From Cytospora piceicola (Eukaryota; Ascomycota; Sordariomycetes; Diaporthales; Cytosporaceae): a stretch of 64,000 nucleotides of DNA. The stretch spans positions 1,488,001 to 1,552,000 of the forward strand of contig JALQBC010000002.1 in NCBI GenBank assembly GCA_023375675.1, read 5' to 3'. Made by a program: the position numbers and the translations under genes. Positions within the stretch are counted from its first letter, which is position 1. Each line of letters begins with the position of its first letter. The notes under the pieces are model-generated. The model was not told the DNA's origin. It made no database searches and worked only from the letters and a program-made list of their open reading frames with translations. Below are positions 45,822-58,437 of the stretch, piece by piece.

Positions 45822-46379
45822 ATGGCCCCTATCAAGAAGAAGACCAAGACCGGTGACACCCTGAACTCCAGGCTCGCACTTGTCATGAAGTCGGGTAAGG
45901 TCGTTCTGGGCTACAAGTCCACTCTCAAGGGTAAGTTTTTGGTCCCCTCAGTCACAAGCACTCGTATATACTTCGCGATGCAACTGGATACTAATGTCCA
46001 CCTTTACAGCTCTGCGCTCTGGCAAGGCCAAGCTGGTCATGATTGCTGGCAACACCCCCCCTCTCCGCAAGTCCGAGCTGGAGTACTACTCCATGCTGTC
46101 CAAGGCTCCCGTCCACCACTACGGAGGCACCAACGTAAGTTCATCCATACATATTCGGAGACTATTCTTCGGAAGAGGCGAGCACATCATGTGTGGCCCT
46201 TCAACCCAGCGAAAGAGAGACCTGTTCTTTCTGGAGGGTGCAACAGTTGGAGCTGACTTTTATTTCTTTTTCCCACACAGATTGAGCTTGGAACCGCCTG
46301 CGGTAAGCTCTTCCGCTGCTCCACCATGGCCGTCCTTGACGCTGGTGACTCCGACATCCTCTCCGAGCAGACCCAGTAA
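45822..46379 (+). CDS. RPL30: 60S ribosomal protein L30 (eL30)
   Basis: Three exons: 45822-45930, 46010-46134, 46281-46379; introns of 79 and 146 nt, all with GTAAGT donors; 110 aa. The protein begins [20 protein letters not shown] and shows [22 protein letters not shown] and [15 protein letters not shown], diagnostic for eL30, a kink-turn RNA-binding protein of the large subunit. In budding yeast L30 binds its own transcript to repress splicing; whether the intron 1 border here can form the same structure was not tested. Confidence 0.97.
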
Positions 46380-49300
46380 ATTGGTTCTTGATATCTGGTT
46401 CGATGATTGGCGTCACGGTCACGGCTTTGGGTTGGGTAACGGCGATGAATTAAAATATTCACGGTCGATTGATCATGGAATGGGAAGGGGAAAACACTCG
46501 CAACGCATGATACCAGGTTGTCGATAATGACACCATGCAAGCTACGAGTCGTTGAGTCTCAAAAACAAGTCTCATCATGGCTTTAGGTAGCATTATGATT
46601 TACGCTTCTTCATCCATCAATCCAAGGCCCTGGCCGTCTTGACCTCAAAGCATCGACCAATCTTGGTGTGAACTTTGTCGTGCATCGTGTGATCCGCTTG
46701 ATTTTGCAACGGCCATTTCCAACTGCGCAGTCGATTCACCCACGGTAGGCACCGCCCCCTTCATCAACCACTGCCACATATCGGGAATTGACGTAGGCAC
46801 ATGGCACGAGTCCACTCTGCCGTATTATGATACTAATACAACAACGATTTACCGGAAGCCCAGTATGATGAGGCCGGTCCAGCATAATTGTGGCATTGCA
46901 TGAGCGGTACATGATAACCAAGTCTTATCTCGCACATGGCAACCCGAGGTCGTCATACACCCGAGCGAGCGTGGATATGTCGAAGCAGTCTCAAGACACT
47001 CGCTCTTTGTCTCACTTCTTTGCCAACTGACGGGCCGGTGCGAATGGAGACAACCCCAAGGTGGAAAGTGTCGAAGAAGAGCATCTATATGGCAACTACC
47101 AGCAGGGCATCATCCGCACACAACAGCAACCTATCATCCATGAACTCAGTCATGGTGATTGTCGTACCGTCTTCGCACGATACAATTATTAACCGCAGCC
47201 ATGGGTCGGCTCAAGCGTGCAAGCGTTCCTCGCCAAAAACCCTTGCTATCTACCCAAGGCCTCTGCAGGACGAGTCGGATAGGGGGGCTTTGTGGATTGG
47301 ATTGCATTTATCGAGGGTTATCTCGTATTGTCTTGGGGGATTTCTCAAACACGAGACGCGGGGGGTACAGGAGCTGCCGTCTGCTAACTACATATGTAGG
47401 TACTGCTTGAGGATTTCAACACTTGAGCGCGAGTCGGGACAAGATGGGCAACGGAAAGACAGGAAAAGGTCAGGTCAATGGAGGTGCGTGTGACCACTAG
47501 ACATCCCAAGGCGCTGGGAACTCCAGCTGCACCACGGGCAGCGTCGCTGTCTTGTCTGACCAAGTCGCCTTCCTGTGCTACGGGTTAAAGTTACATGGTA
47601 GTCTTTACTCCAGGTTACTCGGATTGTTACCACTGGAGACTCGCCGAGACCGGTGGAGATCAAGGCTAACACCTGGTGAGATTTTCGGCATGATAGTAAC
47701 CTCGGAATGTAATTCCTGATCCCGTTTGCTCGCGGGGATCAAGAGCTGGTACGTGGGACCCCTGGACTTGCTGCGCCGAAGTATGGCCCAGTCGGTTATC
47801 CATCATGGCCGTGCCATCGTGGAAAGAGGATCAAGTAAAGACGGCAAGAGTCCGAGAGGCCGTAAAGTTGGCCGTGCATATGCAACTGGCGAATTTGAAG
47901 ACTGATTCTGCTGCGGCTGGACTGTTTTCAGACATCTCTTGCAAGCTGCCAGTCTCGGTACGCAACGAGTGTATGGGCCTCCAGGGCTGGAGAAGGCAAC
48001 ACTGCGGCTTGTTTGGGTGAGGTTTGACATGTATCGATCAATTCGATATCGCGATAATCCCGGAGCAAGTCCAGTTTGCTTATTCCAAACATGTATGTAC
48101 GTTACGACAGGGAGGTGGCCGAACATCCTAATGGTCAATGTCTGCCTCTAATTTCGCCGTTACTTTGGTGACCGCAGACAACTTCGTCATAGAGCTCTTG
48201 TTTCATATGTGCAAATTTCATATGCTATTCGTCATGCGGTCCTTGCACAAACGTAACTGTCCGACACTCACCATTTGCAGTTCATAGAGTGTCAACGGTG
48301 TGCTAGCCCAGACCAAATGTTAGGCAGGAACTCTTCTGGGTCGACGCAGTGGGTTGCTGCCGGGTGATCCAACCTCTCTTCCAGATGTCTGGTGGGCGCG
48401 GACCCGTGGGCGATACTACATACTCTCATGGTCATATTAGCTCTGACTTTAATCGAGATAAGAGCGTGATTTCCAGCCCGGACGTAAGGGCGCAGCGAAG
48501 AGTGCCACTAGTTCAGTATCGATTTCAAGGACATCCGTTGATCATCTGACTGCTGCAGGTGATCAAGATGCGACGATGAAGGCAGCATCCATTGCCCACT
48601 TTATTTCCCTGAGATCTCAGGTCAACCAGCGTCAACCTTGGTCCGGCCCTGTAAGCGCGACATGAACCCCCAGGTAAAACGGAAATGAACAAGTAGATCC
48701 TGGAATTGAACCCTCTTCAAATCTCCGTCCCCAGTCGCTGATTCTCATATGTATGACCATCCTGAGAGGTGGAACCCGCAATGGTTCACAGAGCCGAGAT
48801 GTGTGTCTGGCAACAGGGTCCTAACATTGAAGGCAGCATTGAAGTCCCTTCGATCTCAAGTTAATGGAAGTTGACCTCGCAGGGGGTCCGAGTTGTTAGC
48901 GGCAGGGCAGACCAGTCGTCGAGCAAAACGTCAAGCGAGTCAATGATCGAGTCAATGATTGTCAAGCGAAATATGAATGACGTCCTGAGAAGACGGCGGA
49001 GCGGGAACATATCGGTCAGTGTCGTAGTTAATGAGTGAAGGTTCATAGTTTGACAAACCACTCGAGATGTATCTAAGCAGCTAAGTAGGCACCTGCATGT
49101 ACTTAGTAGTAGGGTAGGGTGTAGTGAGGCAACCAGCCCTATGCACGTCACGGCCTGCTGTGTAGCAGATAGACAGACAGAGAGCCAGATTGAACTCAGT
49201 ACGGAAGTAATCGACAGGAACACAGCCTTTCGATGCATGCATGCACGATGTAAACTAACCTAGGTACCTAGGTATGTATGTAATGTCAGCCTGTGGCAAC

Positions 49301-50255
49301 AATTTGCCGGCTGGAGAATGTCACCATCAGGTTTGCTGATGAGGCTGAGGGGCCCTTACATTACTGTGGTACCGTATTCTAAGTACCCAAGTATCTATCT
49401 AGGTACGATACAGTAAGGGGAAAGGGGGCGAGGCACTTGTGACTTCCAAGGTTCTCAGCTGGGAACAGCACAGACCAATTGTTTCCCGCACATCTGGTGG
49501 TGCCGAGACGGAGTACCTAGTGTGAGACTCCATATTTGTTACGTGCAGACATACCAATCCGCCGTTGTTCTTTAACGCCTTAGCAATATTCCCCCGAGGA
49601 CCGTTGCCCTGCCGGATCATCGCCGCCCCATTCAATAATACCCTGGTGAACCATGCCCCATAATCCCCCCATGCCCCATGCCCTTGCATCTGCCGCCCGC
49701 AGCGCTGCCAATCTGCGGTCTGTTAAGGTGCAGCGTTGCCAGGGTGTTGCTTGGTTGTTAGTTTGTCTGGGCTCAGTACTTAGTAGACTTGGGGTCGAGT
49801 CACCGACAACCGTTGTTCGAGACCTCTCCAAAACATAAACCTGCACTTTAGAACACTTGTCGTTGGCTGTGCTTTATCATCAATAACAACAACAACAACA
49901 CATGCAGAATACGGAAGCAGCATCTTGAGAGTATTTTGCAATCGCCGCCCATCCTGCCTCATCCCATGGCATTGCGCTAGTCGCCTTCTTCTTCCTCTCC
50001 AACCGCAACGCCCGTTAGAGGATATCCACTTGGCAGCATTGAACACCCTTCAGGTACCACATCTCCCTCACCGCATCTTGCAGCCCATGCCATACTGGTC
50101 CAGTCCAGTCCAGTCCAGTCTCTTGTTATAACACCCAGCTCACGATACCTAGCGCATTCCCTACCTCTTTGTTTATTTTTTCCTTCCTCTCTTCAGCCCA
50201 ACCGAGAGACATCATCGCAGACAATATCAATAGCGATCGATACTACAACCCGATC
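46380..50255. other. 3.9 kb intergenic region
   Basis: No gene is recognised on either strand; open frames are short and lack conserved motifs or splice support. Non-coding features are a TACCTAGGTA palindrome at 49265-49274 inside AACCTAGGTACCTAGGTA, an AAC triplet run near 49885-49901 and a GTCCA pentamer repeat at 50098-50120. The last several hundred bases are the leader and promoter of the coiled-coil gene. Confidence 0.5.
50098..50120. repeat. GTCCA pentanucleotide repeat
   Basis: About 4.6 copies of gtcca, 140 bases before the coiled-coil gene start codon. Confidence 0.85.
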
Positions 50256-52282
50256 ATGTCAACCGTTGCGGCCAAGAAAACCCCCGTCGTGGGTCGGGAT
50301 CCCACCTCGTCAATCACCTCTTCGTCCTCAACCTCTCGAGCCACCCCGAGGTCATCGACTCCGACTACCACACCTGCTGCAGGCGGCAGCGCACCGACCC
50401 ATGCTAGATCGCGCTCCTTCCGCTCCGGCACTCCTGTCTCCGCACGCGCAGCTGCAGGACAAAGGAGGGAGTCGCCCCTCGCGAGCACCAACGGCTCAAG
50501 CAGTAATAATGCAGCTGTCGAGGCTGAGGAGGCCGCTCGTGCAGAAACCATCGCTGCGATAGATGACCTGAGAGAAAGGCTCTCAAAGGCCGAAACAGCA
50601 TCCGAGGACTACAGGAAACAAGCCGAGGTTCTCCAGTCCAGATTCGACGAGGCAACAAAGGAACAAGTCAAGTATGAAGAGAAGTGCCATGAGTACGAGG
50701 AACAGATCGAGTCCTTGCAGAACGAGCATCGGGAGTCCACCAGGAAGATCCGGGAGATGGAGGCCATCTACGAAGCTGAGCGCTCCGCCATGGTCAAGGA
50801 GAAGGAGGACATGTCGAACAGGGAAGAGGAGTTGCAGATGGTCATCGCCCGGCTCAAGGACTCCCTCAATCAGAAGATGAGCAAGGAGGACAACGACGAC
50901 GAGCCTCGATTCTCGAGGTCACGTAAGTGCCAACAACAACTCTGCTGGACCCTGGCTGCCCTGTCACACCGGCAACATGCTAATTACCACGCATAGTAAA
51001 TCCTGCCACCCCCAACCTCGAAGGAGGCAGCTTCGCACCACCTGCCTCCCTCCAGCGTAGCGACTCAAAGAACCAGTCCAAGCTCGTCATGCAGAAGGAT
51101 AAGCTGATCGAGTCTCTGCGGCTAGAGCTGGCTGAGGCACAGATCAAGCTGGTCGAGTCTGAGAACCGAGGTGGCGGCAGGATGCAAGAGATCGAGAAGC
51201 TTCTCATGGAGACCCGGATGGCCAACGCACGCCTCATGGAGGATAACGAGAGCTACCAGTTGCTTCTGCAGGAGAAGACACTGAACGGCGACTTCAAGAA
51301 CAATGACTTCAGCTACATGGCCCCGCAGTCCAACGATGATGCCCTGGCCGCTCTCGAGGGCAAGTCGGGTGGAGCCAGTCTCGCAGACGAGCTCAATGAC
51401 GCCGTCGACGGCGAGGAAATCAACGAGACCGTTCGCCGCCTCGAGACCGAGCTCCGGGCTGGCAAGGACCAGAACAAGGCTTTGACTCTATATATTAACA
51501 GGATTATTGAGCGCCTCTTGGAGCACCAGGACTTCGAGCACATTCTCGACCAGACAGACAGTGGCAAGCCTAACACCAACAAGGACCTGCCAGCTCCTCC
51601 CCAGGCTTCTGGGGCATCCGTCTTCGACCGTGCCAAGTCCAAGGCCACAGCTGGATCAGTGAGCGGCAAGCCCAGGCAAAGGCCCATGTCCGTGCTGCCG
51701 TCCAACAGCGCGAGGTTTTCCAATCCCGATACCGCACCTAGTATCCCGATCGGCTTGGGGCGCTCGCAGTCTTCGCGTCGTGTGCGGCCCATGAGCGAGC
51801 AGATCACCGGCGCGGCATCTCTCGTGAACCAGATGTACAAGGGCCCAGACAGTCCCCTCTCCCCAAGCATCCGGTCCTCCCAGACCTTTTTCAACATGCC
51901 TCATTCGCGTGAGCGTAACGTCTCTGGCGCGACGGCTGCTTCCATGCCCGGAAACTTCCTCCCTGGATTGCGAAGCGAGACTTCGAGCGTCAGCGGCGAC
52001 TCAATGTCCCAGATGACTGCCGGAGACAGGGATACCATCAGCAGCACGCCCAACCAGTCACCTCCCCGCGAGAGGAAGGTTACCCAGAAGTTCGACGCGG
52101 GCAACAAGCCTCGCCCCCTTAGACTGGTGCAGGAGAAAGACGAGGCGCAAGCCGCGGCGAACAAGAGACAGAGCTGGATCGGCGGATGGTTCAGCGGCGC
52201 GGGAAAGAAGGACGAGCCTACCTCGCCCAGGATCACCTCGCCCAGGGAGTCAATGATCAGGGAGTCAGTCATTAGGGAATAG
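50256..52282 (+). CDS. coiled-coil protein of unknown function, 650 aa
   Basis: Two exons, 50256-50922 and 50997-52282; intron 50923-50996 (donor GTAAGT, acceptor GCATAG, phase 1); 650 aa. The Ser/Thr/Ala/Pro-rich N-terminus (1-85) is followed by a long coiled coil (about 88-210), a second at about 250-315 (KLIESLRLELAEAQIKLVE) and a third at about 360-400 (INETVRRLETELRAGKDQNK). The rest is Ser-rich and disordered with many SP/TP sites and a repeated ending (ITSPRESMIRESVIRE). Between coils lies a compact segment, NNDFSYMAPQSNDDALAALEG. The pattern fits a structural or scaffold protein of filamentous ascomycetes, but I cannot name a function. ATG 50256 is chosen because residues encoded upstream look like leader sequence. 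Confidence 0.85.
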
Positions 52283-54574
52283 GGAACCATGCTCTTGACA
52301 CCAAGGCGTCGGAATATGAGTTCATCCTGATGTTGACCCGACGCGGATGGGAGTAACAGTTCTCCCGTTGCACGAGACATCTGACGATGTTCGACACGGG
52401 TTTAATATCATGATGTGGACGAACAACAGAAACAGCATGAGCTGAAAGATACGCATGAGGCATGGGAACAGGATACGACAACACATTACGGCCGGGCTGG
52501 AGGTGGTCCAAGACAGACTGCCTTCGACACCGCGCCTTGCATTATTTTTTGGTCTAATTATCGGCGGGAAGAGATCACATCGGGCTTCGTACAATCAACC
52601 CTCTCTGTTGATGGTATATAACTTGAACGGGCTGATATCTGTTCTGTCTTGCTTTATCCTGGAAGACTTATAGGATAGTACGATACCCCCCACCACCCTC
52701 ACTCAGGGCCAAGCTCACTGCACAGGAAGGGAGGGAGGATAACCCTCCATGTCATTCGCGTTTGCTCTTGAATAGATGGGGGCTATCTCTGAACCCCCAA
52801 CCACTGTAGGTAGATATTAGGAGTCTTCTGGGATTATATGGATAGTTTTGAAATTGAGAGAAAAGAATAATCAAGACGATCGATAATGTTTATCAAGACA
52901 TAATAGATCTCTGTCGCGCGTATGAAGAGCGTAAAGTGATAGTGACGTCTCTGTCCCACGAGAGATCTAAAGCCACATGATCATTACTGTTTCCCACCAC
53001 CCGCGGCTGTTTTACTCCGTGCTTACAACTTGGTACTTATGCGTGAGTGAGATCTTCCAAGTAGCGACTTCTAATAAACAAGGCATGATCCCCGTTCGTA
53101 CACGCTCCTAGGGCAGACATGATGTCTATTGTGTGAAACAAGCCACCTGGGCATGCTATTGTGACCTCCGTGTCTGACGGAAGATGAAGAAACACCACGA
53201 TATGTCTGTCGGTGTTTACCTGACCGACGGCTGCAACCCGCTTATTGATACACCGCCCCTCGTCTTACTTTCCACTAGATACCACGTAGACTACCTGCTG
53301 CCCTTTACCCGTTGGCGGAAAGGCCTCTCATGCGTGATTGCTTGCTATCCGTCGTGCCTGTTCCTTTCCTTCTTGTTTCCTCGCATGCTAAAGACAAACT
53401 TACCCTTCCCACTGCCTCAATTCTACCCGTGAGGCCGGACCTCGGCTACCGTTCTCGTACCACCCACCATCACACCCAAGCTCCAGTGGGAGTCGAAGAT
53501 GGAGGATGTTGGGTGGGAGGAGGAGGAGCGTGTGGGGGGCTTCACCCACCTAGAGCACGCAGGTGGGCAGAGCAGGCAAAAGCAAGCCCACGGGTGTCGC
53601 CTTCGCCATCGGGTACGGGAGCCTCTGGGCGCTGGCAAGCAGGCAGGCTGGCAAGGGAAGGCAAGGAAGGGCAACGCAATGCAAATGCACATGGCAGAAT
53701 AAGACATGGCACGGAGACTGGAAGACTTGGCAGAAGAAAAAGTAGGGGGGGGGGGGAAGGTTGTGGTGTGGTTGACCGACAGACAGAAGGCCCCAGTGTA
53801 TGTGACACACAAAGTCCCAAACCCGTTCCCACGGGCCTGTAAGAATCTCGGGTTCCTGCGCAGATGATCACGCCTCTGGCCCCTCCCCCGGGGCCGGGGC
53901 CTGTTATTTGACCGCCGGGTATGCCTGGTGCTGGTGCTGCTCCTGCGGTCTTGACAGCAGATAATCAGGCAGGCAAGAGGCGAGGCAGGCATCCATATCC
54001 CTCGATCCCCGAGCCGGTTGTACCCTATAGTAGATGGTACCAGCAATAGTAAAGCCGATCCCGCGCGCTTGGGTCTGTCGAGTCTCAGGTACAGTGCCCT
54101 TTTCTAACCACGAGCCTTACGACATGTACGCCTCGTTGTTTAGAATCTAAGAGACAAATCATGAAGGTGCCTGCTAAAACATAATGGTCAGATGTGGCCA
54201 GGTCAGCTGGACAGCGCGCGACCGTGGTAAGAGTGTCTGAATGGCGCTTTGGGTTTGAACTATTGCCAAAGCCGCGAAAACAAGATTCTGGAGTACGCTA
54301 AGGGGACACGTCGTGGACGGTGAGCCTTCGCCGGTGAATGGGCGAGTCTTCTTCACTACCGGTATCAAACGTTACTTCAGTGGAAGAGAGAGGGGAGAGA
54401 GGGGGGGGGGCAGCCTGAGTGAAGAAGTGAGCTGGAGATGGTAAGATGTTCACGATGAGGTGAGACGGCATCAGCCTTTTTTTTTTTTGCTCTCTCTTCC
54501 GAGGGGATCCCGGTCCGTTGGCCGGATGATAATGGCGTGGGATCGGTCTTTCACATGGGCGTATTCTCCTCACC

Positions 54575-54607
54575 CTCTGGGGATCCTCTGGGGATCCTCT
54601 GGGGGAT
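54575..54607. repeat. CTCTGGGGATC tandem repeat
   Basis: Nearly three copies of an 11-bp unit, ctctggggatc. Confidence 0.85.
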
Positions 54608-56238
54608 ACGTTCCTGTCTGTCTGACGGTTGTGACGACAACAGTAGAGTACATGTATCCTCATCAAAAGCCGGATGGGCAACCCCGAGCTTCCCAACAGA
54701 TCCATGGCCCCCGTGAAACCTCTCGGGAGTTGCAAGGCGCCCAACACCTCTTTGATATATCCCAAGGACTCTGTCTATACAATGCAGGTATTCATTCCAT
54801 GGGCAGCCCTACAATCAAGAGGTGCATGTCTCGGCTGGTCTGTACTATGGTTTGCCTGGTATGTAGACCAGTACAACACCCACCCACCCACGCCACCCCC
54901 GAACCGAACAGCCGCGCCCACGTGTCACATTCCAGGTGGCTTTCCTACACAGTACATACAGTATCCCCCAGGCCCCTAAACTTCCACTTTCTTGACGACC
55001 TAACCCACTCCAACTCCTACACTGGACGACGCCGCTGCTTACCGCCACATTTTTCAGGTTCTTTGGTTCCCTGTAGCGTAGTGGCCGGGAGTCTTCCCCT
55101 AGGGCAGCCTGGGCAGTAAGGATGAAATTTCCTCTTTGGGTGACATGACTTCGCTGGACTGGACTGGCCTAGCGGTTGCCAGTTACATTGTGAGCGGAGT
55201 TGGAAAACATATATCTACATACTTGTGTACATGCAGTACGGTATATGCAGTACGGTATATGCAGTATTTCGGTTTGTTCTCCGGATGTCTCGGGGTTCCT
55301 CAAGCCACCAGATCTCGGGTGTTACGAAGAGGGGAGGACGAGTTACGCTCATATGTACCACTCACTGTGGTATGGACCAGTAGAGGGGGAACATCGCATA
55401 CTGGATGTGGGAAAATGCGGAGGATCGTCACGATGAGGGCATTTTGATCTCCCCCGTCCCCCCCTGCAAGCTATTTGAATTAGAAAGAGATGCTTGCACT
55501 CTGCCCCGCGTTTCGTGCATATGTACTGCGTACATGCTGCTGCTTGTTGCTGCATAGCATGTATGTGTGTAGGTATGTATGTAGTGTAAGTCTCGCAGCA
55601 GCGTTAGTGATCGATCATTCTTGATGAAGAATGGCGGGCGGCACTGGCTTGCTTGCGTGTCTGGCATCAAAGCGGGAGCATAAAGCGGGAGGGGGAAAAG
55701 TGGCTGGGCGTGAAGGCCGACAGCAAGTCAAAGAATAAAGTAGGTAGGTAGGCCCTGCCTCCCAATCGGGACAGGGAACGACAGGGGACGACAGGGAAAA
55801 CGATGGTTTCGGCCACCCCCTTGCTTCCGAGGTTCCCTTCGACAGATATCTGTTCCTGGCGGGCGACCTCGGTAGGCAATTCCTGACGAGTGTGGCTCCA
55901 TGTGGTATTTTATCGATAGGGTGTGCTGACAGGCAGGGGAGGTCCTATTTCGGGTTTTTCTTAGTTGTCATGGCACGCATGGAAGGCCCTGATTTGGGGG
56001 ATTACACATCACTCTCGATCCTGCGGCGCCTTCTCGGGTCTTCGTCATTGAGTGTGTGAGACTGTTATCATTTGCGAGTGATCCCGAGTAGTCTGGTAGT
56101 GTATGTACGTATTGCATTTGTAAGTCCCGCAATAGCCCGTCAACAAGCATGGAAGATGGGCCGAGGACGAAAATAAAAGGCGGATGCTGATTTCCCGTGC
56201 CTCAGAGACGATGCGATTTCAAATCGGTGTGTATGTAC

Positions 56239-56275
56239 TGTGCCAGTGTGCCAGTGTGCCAGTATGCCAGTGTGC
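56239..56275. repeat. TGTGCCAG octanucleotide repeat
   Basis: About 4.5 copies of the 8-bp unit tgtgccag, one with an A substitution. Confidence 0.85.
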
Positions 56276-56489
56276 TATAGCAAAAGTTTGGGCATATGTG
56301 GGGCGCAGAAGCGATGGAAGGCAAATGGAAGACGACGACTCCAAGGGGGTGTCCCAAGGTTTACCCCGGGCCAAACGTCTTGTCTGATGGGCGACGGCAG
56401 GGCCCAGGGCTGACTGCTAACGGTAACTTGCACAGGGCTGGGGGAGGAAAACGTCCGGTGGGTGGTAAGGCAGTAACTGTAAGGTTACC

Positions 56490-56708
56490 TACCTAGGTAA
56501 GTACCGAGGTATATTTGAGTGCCTGAGTGCCTAGAGGTTACAGGGCATGTACAGGGCTGGGACTGCAAGGCTGGGTGAAACGGCAGGTAGAGGCTCATGT
56601 AATCATCTGCCCTTCCATTTTCAGTTGGTGGCCCTCCAGACCTTGCCGCCAGCCCAATTACTACCTACCTAGGTACCTATGTAGGTACTCTGTCTGTCTA
56701 CCTAGGTA
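56490..56708. repeat. cluster of three TACCTAGGTA palindromes
   Basis: Perfect 10-bp palindromes at 56490-56499, 56666-56675 and 56699-56708, with flanking partial copies such as TACCTATGTAGGTA. They share the core of elements at 2324, 17304 and 49265. Confidence 0.85.
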
Positions 56709-57418
56709 TGTATTTGCACGCCTTTCTTCCTCGGGTCAGTACCCATTTTCACTATGACCGTAGCATTCAGGTCCACGAACGTTGTAACGGTGCTGCAAGC
56801 TTTTGAAGCGGCGCCCAAGCACTGTCGCTCTAAAAGCGGCACTGGAGCCCTCGTGCTGCTGTCAGGTTTTTGTTCCTATGAAAACGCTTTATACACAGTA
56901 CACAAGCTTTCAAGCTGGCCAGCGCCTCCCTCCGTAACGGAAGTGTCCGTGCCCCAAACCCTTGCAACCCTTGACACGGAGGCCGAGGCCCCGTTGATCC
57001 GTACAGTGTTCACATCTCACAGGCATACAGAGCAACCAGTTGAGTGCTACAGTAGTTGTTGGTGTCAGGAAGACCTCGAGGACTTTCTGCAGTAAACAAT
57101 ATCTGTTCGCAGCTCGTGACAAGACAGGAGGTATCGTGAAATATTGATGGCAGGTTCCAAGACATTGAAGGACATTGAAAGGGTTCTTCAGTTGTCTCAG
57201 CTTTTTCTTCTAAAGTCTCAGGGAGACTGGGAGAGAAAGAAAAGGCGATGCCCCTGTTATCCCGTCATTCCCCCACGGCTGCCCAATAAAAAACGGTTAA
57301 AGTCTCAGCCGGGGTGCGGGTACTTAGGTGCCTATAAATCTGCGAAAGGATACAGTGGTATCCACTGTACCGGTACTTGGTACCCAGTGGACGTCTTACC
57401 GGCACGCCTACCTGGTAG

Positions 57419-57478
57419 GTATGCCCTTGCCCTTGCCCTTGCCCATGCCCTTGCCCATGCCCATGCCCATGCCCATGA
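57419..57478. repeat. CCCTTG/CCCATG hexamer array
   Basis: About ten hexamers alternating between cccttg and cccatg. A 6-bp period keeps frames open and gives spurious Ala/Leu/His repeat translations. Confidence 0.85.
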
Positions 57479-57918
57479 CCACCTGCACCCATGCTCATCC
57501 CAGGCCTGGGCCAAACCCAGCCCAAACCCAGAGATTGCCGGGCTCCAAGAAATACCATCGACATCATCTTTTGATGTCCACCCCCCCCCCCAATCTATCT
57601 CCCCCCAGGTCCACCTGGCATATCTCTGTAGCCTTCGTTTTCTGTTCCTCACAACCACCAACAAACCATATCCAGCACCACCAGCACCACCACCGCTGCC
57701 GCAGATCCGTTCGTTAATGCATATACATACACACACGACACACAAAAGCATCAACCGGGACGCCAATCTTGTCACCTGTCACTGCCTATCCTGCATCACA
57801 CATACAGGCTACCTGCAACGATCCCTCTCCAATATTCCCCAAATCGTTGAACACAGCAGCGGTACCTAGCTCTGGACCGGACTACACTACAACCTGAGTG
57901 ACCTCACCACCCGGATAA

Positions 57919-57971
57919 CGACCACAACCACAACCACAGCCACGGCCACGGCCACGACCACGACCACGACG
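57919..57971. repeat. CCACAA/CCACGR hexamer array
   Basis: About nine hexamers of ccacaa, ccacgg and ccacga in the presumed Vac7 upstream region. Confidence 0.85.
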
Positions 57972-58041
57972 AACAAACTCCTGGTCTAACTGCCTGCTTG
58001 CCTGCCCACCCGCCTACCCACCAGGTGATCCTCAAGAAAGC

Positions 58042-58329
58042 TTGGCCATTATTTCAAAACCTTTATGCGCCCAGAGTGAAGGTATAGAAGTTGGCAAAAG
58101 TGACGTGGAGCTTCTTGCGGCCTCCTTTGTTGACTTCATTGGTCCAAAGGGCCGACATTGCTGCATAGGCGAACTGGTCCAGCAACGCACCATCGACGCA
58201 AGACAGCCTGGCCCACGACGGGGAATCAGGATCGGCCACGATACTGCGTACATACTCTCCCGCCAGTCACGACTGCAGTTAATCATGATTGATCCGCTGC
58301 CACAAATCACGTTCTACCCTCGACGCTGA
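58042..58329 (+). other. possible upstream ORF in the Vac7 leader
   Basis: A 95-codon ATG-initiated frame ends 108 bases before the Vac7 start. It has no recognised domain. It could be a translated upstream ORF, or the ATG could be removed by a leader intron or lie outside the transcript. Confidence 0.25.
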
Positions 58330-58437
58330 GAACATCACCAAAGCCTAGACGAGTCGACATCCTTCACGTCACCCCCGTCGAAGAGCGACCCTCCCTCGAA
58401 TGCTCCTCTGCAGCTATTCAAGAAGTTCGTCGTCAAG

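Larger units (their letters stand above)
52283..58437. other. 6.2 kb gene-free region
   Basis: This is the longest gene-free stretch. No frame shows family resemblance; long frames at 53.3-53.8, 54.5-55.1 and 57.1-57.9 kb are compositional. It holds three perfect TACCTAGGTA palindromes (56490, 56666, 56699) and several simple repeats. The final 600 bases are probably the 5' leader of Vac7 and include a 95-codon upstream frame at 58042-58329. Confidence 0.55.

Noticed and set aside
48690..48730. GGTTCAATTCC-like word on the minus strand as a tRNA B box
   Set aside because: Flanking bases do not form a T stem or acceptor stem and no A box or anticodon arm was found.
53312..55119. Frames of 176-219 codons in the 52-58 kb region
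   Set aside because: Cys/Arg/Pro-rich translations without domains, frame-consistent neighbours or splice support.
57144..57869. 241-codon plus-strand frame with Ala/Leu/His repeats
   Set aside because: It depends on the CCCTTG/CCCATG hexamer array for openness; no motifs and no start context.
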